A stretch of DNA of 64,000 nt, taken from the NCBI RefSeq assembly GCF_022605725.1, contig NC_065564.1, positions 4,442,698 through 4,506,697 of the forward strand, given 5' to 3'. This DNA comes from Anthonomus grandis grandis (Eukaryota; Arthropoda; Insecta; Coleoptera; Curculionidae). The position numbers and the translations under genes are program-made. Of the stretch, positions 57,301 to 64,000 are shown piece by piece; position 1 is the first letter of the stretch, and each line of letters starts with the position of its first letter. The notes beneath the pieces are model-generated. The model saw nothing but the letters and a program-made list of their open reading frames with translations. It was not told the DNA's origin and did no database searches.

Positions 57301-59921
57301 AGGATGGATTTGACATAAGAAACATCTATGTAGGTCCAAAATTAAATTAGATACAGCTATTTTTGTAAAGGGCAGTTTTAAAAAGTTATTTTTTCAAATA
57401 CCCCCATATTTTTGAGTATAAATCAAAAACTACTTGAGGTATCTTTAATATTCTTTTACGACAGTAGAATAGGATCCCTGAGGATGGATCTGACATAAGA
57501 AACATCTATGTAGGTCCAAAATTAAATTAGATACAACCATTTTTGTAGGGAGCCAGTTGAAAAACATAATTTTTTTATGGACCAACACATTTTTTAGTAT
57601 AAGTCACAAAGTACTTGAGATATCTTTAAGATTCCTTAGCGTCAATAAAACTGGATTCCTGAGGATGGATTTGACACACGAAACATCTATTTAGGTTAAA
57701 AATTAATTTACATACAGCCATTTTTGTAAGGGGCTAGTTTAAAAATGTTATTTTTTATGGGCCCATACATTTTTTGAGTATAAATCAAAAACGACCCGAG
57801 ATACCTTTAAGATTCTTTTACGACAGTATAATAGGATCCCTGATGATGGTTTTGACACCCGAAATGTTGACTTACCTGAAAAATTCACTAAAATATAGCC
57901 ATTTTGGTAAAGGTCTATTTTAAACCATCACTTTGACGCAAATTCAAAACTTATTTAGACGTATTTCGGAAAAAAATTGAAGCACATAAATGAAAGTTTT
58001 ACTCAAACTTAGATCAGTTCCTAAGGAACATTTTGATATACGAACGACTTTTATGCCTTGAAGGGTCTTTGAGTTAAAGTCTATTATATTCACCAAGTGC
58101 TAAAAATTTACCTTTTTGGCATAACTCAAAAACCTCTTAAGATATGTCTAGAATTCTTTTATGACAGCATAGCAAGATCCCTGAGGATGGATCTGACATA
58201 CGAAACGTCAATTTACGTCAAAGATTAACTTAGATACAGCCATTTTTGCAGAGGACCTCTTTAAAAACGTTACTTTTTCAAAGACTTACACATTTTTGAG
58301 TGTAAATCAAAAAATAATTGAGTTATCTTCAATATTCTTTTATGAAAGTATAATCGGATCCCGGATGATGGATTTGACACACGAAACATCTATGTAGGTC
58401 CAAAATTAAATTAGATACAACCATTTTTGTAGAGAGCCAGTTGAAAAACATAATTTTCTTATGGACCCACACATTTTGGAGTATAAATCAAAAACTACTT
58501 GACATATCTTTAAGATTTTTTCACGGCAGTATAATAGGATCTCTGAGGATGGATTTGCCATTCGAAACGTCTATTTAGGTCAAAAATTAACTTAGATACA
58601 GCCATTTTCACTGGAGGCCAGTATTAAAACGTATTTTTTTCAAAGACCCACACATTTTTGAGTATATATCAAAAACTACTTGACATATCTTTAAGATTTT
58701 TTCACGGCAGTATAATAGGATCCCTGAGGATGAATCTGACATAAGAAACATCTATGTAGGTCCAAAATTAAATTAGATACAACCATTTTTGTAGGAGGCC
58801 AGTTGAAAAACATAATTTTCTTATGGACCCGCACATTTTGGAGTATAAATCAAAAACTACTTGACATATCTTTAAGATTTTTTCACGGCAGTATAATAGG
58901 ATCTCTGAGGATGGATTTGCCATTCGAAACGTCTATTTAGGTCAAAAATTAACTTAGATACAGCGATTTTCACTGGAGGCCAGTATTAAAACGTATTTTT
59001 TTCAAAGACCCACACATTTTTGAGTATAAATCAAAAACTACTTAAGATACCTTTAAGATTCCTTTACGAAAGTGTAATAGGATCCCTGAGGATGAATTTA
59101 ACATATGAAATGTCTATTTAGGTCAAAAATTAACTTAGATACATCCATTTTTGCAGAGAGCCAATTTAAAAACGCAGTTTTTTATAGACCCAAATGTTTT
59201 TGAGTATAAGTAAAAAATTACTTGAGATATCTTTAAGATTCTTTTACGACAATAAAATTACATTCCTGCGGATGGATCTGACACCCGAAACGTCTATTTA
59301 GGTCGAAAATTACTTTAAATACAGCCCTTTTTACAAGGGTCCAATACACCGAGTGCCCAAAATTTCCCTTTTTGGCATTTGCGCGTAACTCAGAAACCAC
59401 TCAAGATATCTCTAAAATTCTTTCACCTCAGTATAGTGGGATCCCTGAGGATGGATATGACACCCGAAACGTCGCATAATATTAAAAAAAAAGAAACTCA
59501 CCGTTGTTCAAATTAAACAGGAACGAGCACATGTATTTATCGTAAACTTTCCCCCTGCGGTCGGCCTCGTCCTGCGAAATAATCTCGCCGCAGTACTCAG
59601 AAATGAACTCGTTCTTCTGAGCCGAATCTTTGAGGAAAATACCCCAGCCGGCGACGTCAGAGGGCGCCATCAGTAGATGTTTGTCTACAACCAAAATCCC
59701 CCGTTTAATTTTTCTGCATTTTGTCATAAAATGGGGGGTGGAAAGCTTACGTAGCTGACGCTGCACGCTGACGTTCTTGCAAGTGATTTTACTGTGATCG
59801 AACTGATCCGCACCGCAGGTTTGACATAAGTCCGGATCGCATTCGCGCACCGCCAAATAACAGGGACATTGTTTGGTGTTGCATTGGGCCTTACAGCGAC
59901 ATCCGGGAAACCGATTTTGGC
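54340..59921 (-). CDS. E(z): Enhancer of zeste, last three exons (CXC and SET), 5' part off window
   Basis: Catalytic subunit of Polycomb repressive complex 2; methylates histone H3 Lys27. Exons on the minus strand: 59921-59751, 59684-59502 and 54566-54340. The first begins QNRFPGCRCKAQCNTKQ, then CPCYLAVRECDPDLCQTCG: the end of the cysteine-rich CXC domain. The second carries HLLMAPSDVAGWGIFLKD, NEFISEYCGEIISQDEADRR and YDKYMCSFLFNLNN; the last [20 protein letters not shown] (NHS motif), [20 protein letters not shown] and GEELFFDYRYG, ending VGIEREMEFL. All SET catalytic motifs are intact. About 193 residues are present; the first exon needs one base from an exon right of 64,000. Last intron is 4.9 kb of satellite, the other 66 bp. 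Confidence 0.95.
54600..59480. repeat. 180-bp tandem repeat array in the last E(z) intron, with two long units
   Basis: GGATCCCTGAGGATGGATTTGACA recurs at 54779, 54960, 55136, 55316 and on at about 176-182 bp, to roughly 25 units. Each unit also has CATAAGAAACATCTATG or CGAAACGTC, TTAGATACAGCCATTTTTG and ACACATTTTTGAGTATAA with TCAAAAACTACTTGAGATATC. Two units (55,860-56,215 and 57,835-58,190) are about 355 bp and contain the same insert as the 362-bp units at 60-64 kb. A larger block also appears copied: 57,050-57,230 and 57,410-57,590 are nearly identical. Confidence 0.92.
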
Positions 59922-60059
59922 CTAAAAAATCGGTAAAAATGCCCCCGAATTGTTCAAAGCATTGTTCATATGAGGGAAACATTGCGGTTTAGCAACTTTT
60001 TGTTAAAATTTTAATTAAATTTAATTAACACTGGTCGGAGTTGTTATTTTTTATATGTC

Positions 60060-63000
60060 AACACATTTTTGAGTCGAAACTACTTAAGGGATCTTCAAGA
60101 TTTTTTAAGGCAGTATAACGAGATCCCTGAGGATGAATTTGAGATAAGAAACGTTCAATTAGAGTAAAAATTCACTAAGATACAGCCATTTTGGTAAAGG
60201 CCTGATAAAAATTAAACTTTTTTAAATTCTCACTCATAATTCAGGAAATATTGTTAGCACATTAATGAAACTTTTACTTCAAGTTAGGGCATTTCTTAAG
60301 AACATTTTGACATATAAAAGATGTTTGTGCCTCAAAGGGTTTTTGAGTAAATGTCCATTTAGTCAATGGATGTACACAACCCTAAAATGTGCAAGTATTA
60401 AATCATTATGCGCAGACATTTTTGAGTGTAATTCAAAAACTACTTAAGCCATCTTCAAGATTTTTTTTAGGCAGTATAAAGGGATCCCTGAGGATGAATT
60501 TGGGACACGAAACGTCCATTTAGGATCAAAATTCACTAAAATACAGCTATTTCGGTAAAGGCCTGATAAAAATTAAACTTTTTTTAAATTCTCAGTCATA
60601 ATTCAGGAAATATTGTTAGCACATTAATGAAACTTTTACTCCAAGTTAGTGCATTTCTTAAGAGCATTTTGACATATAAACGATTTTTGTGCCTCAAAGG
60701 GTTTTTGAGTAATTATCTATTTGGTTAATGGATGTACACAACCCCAAAATGTGCAAGCATTAAATCATTATGTGCAGACAATTTTGAGTGTAATTCAAAA
60801 ACTACTTAAGCCATCTTCAAGATTTTTTTGGGGCAGTATAAAGGGATTCCTGAGGATGAATTTGAGACCCAAAACGTCCATTTAGGATAAAAATTCACTA
60901 AAATACAGCCATTTTGGTAAAGGCCTGATAAAAATTAAACTTTTTTAAATTCTCACTCATAATTCAGGAAATACTGTTAGCACAATAATGAAACTTTTAC
61001 TTCAAGTTAGGGCATTTCTTAAGAACATTTTGATATATAAAAGATTTTTGTGCCTCAAAGGGTTTTTGAGTAAATGTTCATTTGGTTAACGGATGTACAC
61101 AACCCCAAAATGTCCAAGTATTAAATCATTATGTGCAGACATTTTTGAGTGTAATTCAAAAACTACTTAAGGTATCTTCAAGATTTTTTTAGGGCAGTAT
61201 AAAGAGATCCCTGAAGATAAATTTGCGACACGAAACGTCCAAGTAGGGTAGAAATTCACTAAAATACAGCCATTTTGGTAAAGGCCTAATAAAAATTAAA
61301 CTTTTTTAAATTCTCACTCATAATTCAGGAAATACTGTTAGCACATTAATGAAACTTTTACTCCAAGTTAGTGCATTTCTTAAGAGCATTTTGATATATA
61401 AAAGATTTTTGTGCCTCAAAGGGTTTTTGAGTAAATGTCCATTTGGTTAATGGATGTACACAACCCCAAAATGTCCAAGTATTAAATCATTATGTGCAGA
61501 CAATTTTGAGTGTAATTCAAAAACTACTTAAGCCATCTTCAAGATTTTTTTAGGCAGTATAAAGGGATCCCTGAGGATGAATTTGGGATACGAAACGTCC
61601 ATTTAGGGTAAAAATTCACTAAGATACAGCCATTCTGGTAAAGCCTTGAAGGAAATAAAATTTTAATTCAAGTCAAATTATTCAATCATTATGTGCGCAC
61701 ATTTTTGAGCATAATTCAAAAACTACTTAAGCCATCTTCGAGATTTTTTTGGGGCAGTATAAAGGGATCCCTGAGGATGAATTTGAGACCCGAAACGTCC
61801 ATTTAGGATCAAAATTCACTAAAATACAGCCATTTTGGTAAAGGCCTGATAAAAATTAAACTTTTTTTAAATTCTCACTCATAATTCAGGAAATATTGTT
61901 AGCACATTAATGAAACTTTTATTTACTTCAAGTTAGGACATTTTTTAAGAACATTTTGATATATAAAAGATTTTTGTGCCCCAAAGGGTTTTTGAGTAAA
62001 TGTCCATTTGGTTAATGGATGTACACAACCCCAAAATGTCCAAGTATTAAATCATTATGTGCAGACAATTTTGAGTGTAATTCAAAAACTACTTAAGTCA
62101 TCTTCAAGATTTTTTTTGGGCAATATAAAGGGATCCCTGCGGATGAATTTGGGACACGAAACGTCCATTTAGGATAAAAATTCACTAAAATACAGCCATT
62201 TTGGTAAACGCCTGACAAAAATTAAATTTTATTTAATTCTCAGTCATAATTCAGGAAATATTGTTAGCACATTAATGAAACTTTTATTTACTTCAAGTTA
62301 GGACATTTTTTAAGAACATTTTGATATATAAAAGATTTTTGTGCCCCAAAGGGTTTTTGAGTAAATGTCCATTTGGTCAATGGATGTACACAACCCCAAA
62401 ATGTCCAAGCATTAAATCATTAAGTGCAGACATTTTTTAGTGTAATTCAAAAACTACTTAAGGTATCTTTAAGATTTTTTTCGAGCAGTATAAAGGGATC
62501 CCTGAGGATGAATTTGGGACACGAAACGTCCATTTAGGATAAAAATTCACTAAAATACAGCCATTTTGGTAAACGCCTGACAAAAATTAAATTTTATTTA
62601 ATTCTCAGTCATAATTCAGGAAATATTGTTAGCACATTAATGAAACTTTTACTCCAAGTTAGGGTATTTCTTAAGAACATTTTGACATACAAACGATTTT
62701 TGTGCCTCAAAGGGTTTTTGAGTATATGCCCATTTGGTCAATGGATGTACACAACCCCAAAATGTCCAAGCATTCAATCATTATGTGCAGACATTTTTGA
62801 GTGTAATTCAAAAACTACTTAAGGTATCTTCAAGATTTTTTTAGGGAGGTATAAAGGGATCCCTGATGATGAATTTAGGACATGAAACGTCCCTTTAGGG
62901 TAAAAATTTACCAAAATACAGCCATTTTGGTAAAGCCTTGAAGGGAATAAAATTTTAATTCAAGTCAAATTATTCAATCATTATGTGCGCACATTTTTGA

Positions 63001-64000
63001 GCATAATTCAAAAACTACTTAAGCCATCTTCAAGATTTTTTTGGGGCAGTATAAAGGGATCCCTGAGGATAAATTTGAAACATGAAACATTCATTTCGGG
63101 TAAAAATTCACTAAGATACAGCCATTTTGGCAAAGGCCTGATAAAAATTAAACTTTTGTCAATTCTCACTCATAATTCAGGAAGTATTGTTAGCACATTA
63201 ATGAAACTTTTACTCCAAGTTAGTGCATTTCTTAAGAGCATTTTGACATATCAAAGATTTTTGTGCCTCAAAAGGTTTTTGAGTAAATGTCCATTTGGTT
63301 AATGGATGTACACAACCCCAAAATGTCCAAGCATTAAATCATTATGTGTAGACGATTTTGAGTGTAATTCAAAAACTACTTAAGGTATCTTTAAGATTTT
63401 TTGGGGCAGTATAAAGGGATCCCTGAAGATGAATTTGAGACACGAAACGTCCAATTAGGTTAAAAATTCACTAAAATACAGCCATTTTGGTAAAGGCCTG
63501 ATATAAATTAAACTTTTTTTAAATTCTCACTCATAATTCAGGAAATATTTAGTTAGCACATTAATGAAACTTTTACTCCAAGTTAGGGCATTTCTTAAGA
63601 GCATTTTGACATATAAAAGATTTTTGTGCCTCAAAGGGTTTTTGAGTAAATGTCCATTTGGTCAATGGATGTATACAACCCAAAAATGTCCAAGCATTAA
63701 ATCATTACGTGCAGACATTTTTGAGTGTAATTCAAAAACTACTTAAGCCATCTTCAAGATTTTTTTGGGCAGTATAAAGGGATTCCTGAAGATGAATTTG
63801 AGACATGAAACGTCCAATTAGGTTAAAAATTCACTAAAATACAGCCATTTTGGTAAAGGCCTGATAAAAATTAAACTTTTTTTAAATTCTCACTCATAAT
63901 TCAGGAAATATTGTTAGTACATTAATGAAACTTTTACTTCAAGTTAGGGCATTTCTTAAGAACATTTTGACATATAAAAGATTTTTGTGCCTCAAAGGGT
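60060..64000. repeat. 362-bp tandem repeat array, about 11 units, right of E(z) exons
   Basis: GGGATCCCTG (or GGGATTCCTG) recurs at 60481, 60843, about 61204 and 61565, a 361-362 bp step. Units contain GAGGATGAATTTGGGACACGAAACG, ACAGCCATTTTGGTAAAGGCCTG, CATAATTCAGGAAATATTGTTAGCAC, GTGCCTCAAAGGGTTTTTGAG and CACAACCCCAAAATGTCC. Short units of about 190-206 bp start near 61,565 and 62,850 and lack the middle part. The array runs off the right edge and should lie within an upstream E(z) intron. Short periodic open frames (about 60 codons) inside it are by-products. Confidence 0.92.

Noticed and set aside
59922..59982. ATG at 59,982 as the start of a short SET protein
   Set aside because: The frame before QNRFPG is intron sequence ending in a TTTTTTAG acceptor; E(z) normally continues into the CXC domain here, so the true 5' exons are off the window.
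60265..63746. Repeated 60-codon plus-strand frames (MKLLLQ...) spaced about 362 bp multiples
   Set aside because: By-product of the 362-bp tandem repeat; no conserved family recognised and no promoter or long frame.

Overview
This is eukaryotic, almost certainly insect, DNA. Exons are split by GT-AG introns, some only about 50-60 bp long. The non-coding DNA is very AT-rich, and the genes are recognisable animal families. A gene of the insect MBF2 secreted family, together with the overall style, points to an insect, perhaps a beetle; the order is a guess. I rebuilt gene models by joining exons by eye and checking that every splice phase closes.

Layout. (1) About 2.0-42.4 kb, minus strand: a complete coding region for Mical, the flavin monooxygenase that oxidises actin, in 22 coding exons giving about 2,493 residues. 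The order is FAD monooxygenase (41.9-39.8 kb), CH domain (39.7-37.0 kb), long disordered linker (36.9-33.1 and 14.6-13.5 kb), a LIM zinc finger split between 13.4 and 7.5 kb, an acidic segment, and a 747-codon last exon ending in a CaaX-like tail. (2) 46.07-46.70 kb, plus: a small secreted MBF2-family gene. (3) 50.04-53.56 kb, plus: DENND1/connecdenn, a Rab35 exchange factor, 13 exons, 803 residues. (4) 54.34-59.92 kb, minus: the last three exons (CXC and SET) of Enhancer of zeste, the PRC2 H3K27 methyltransferase; the rest lies beyond the right edge. DENND1 and E(z) converge tail to tail.

More than half the window is tandem repeat, mostly inside introns. Four families have units close to one nucleosome in length: about 162 bp (7.66-13.19 and 14.82-32.76 kb, roughly 145 units in Mical introns), 175 bp (five clusters at 34.1-45.2 kb), 181 bp (4.9-6.36 kb), and a family with both 180-bp and 362-bp units (54.6-59.5 and 60.06-64.0 kb, around the E(z) exons). 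Several arrays have higher-order structure, and two are bracketed by diverged direct repeats. Decayed LINE, hAT and mariner-like transposase fragments lie between them.

The most unusual points are the satellite-filled introns that interrupt conserved domains, a possible alternative last exon of Mical encoding a membrane-anchor-like tail, the CaaX-like end of the long Mical product, and the two-length satellite around E(z). No prokaryotic system, CRISPR array, tRNA or rRNA was seen.
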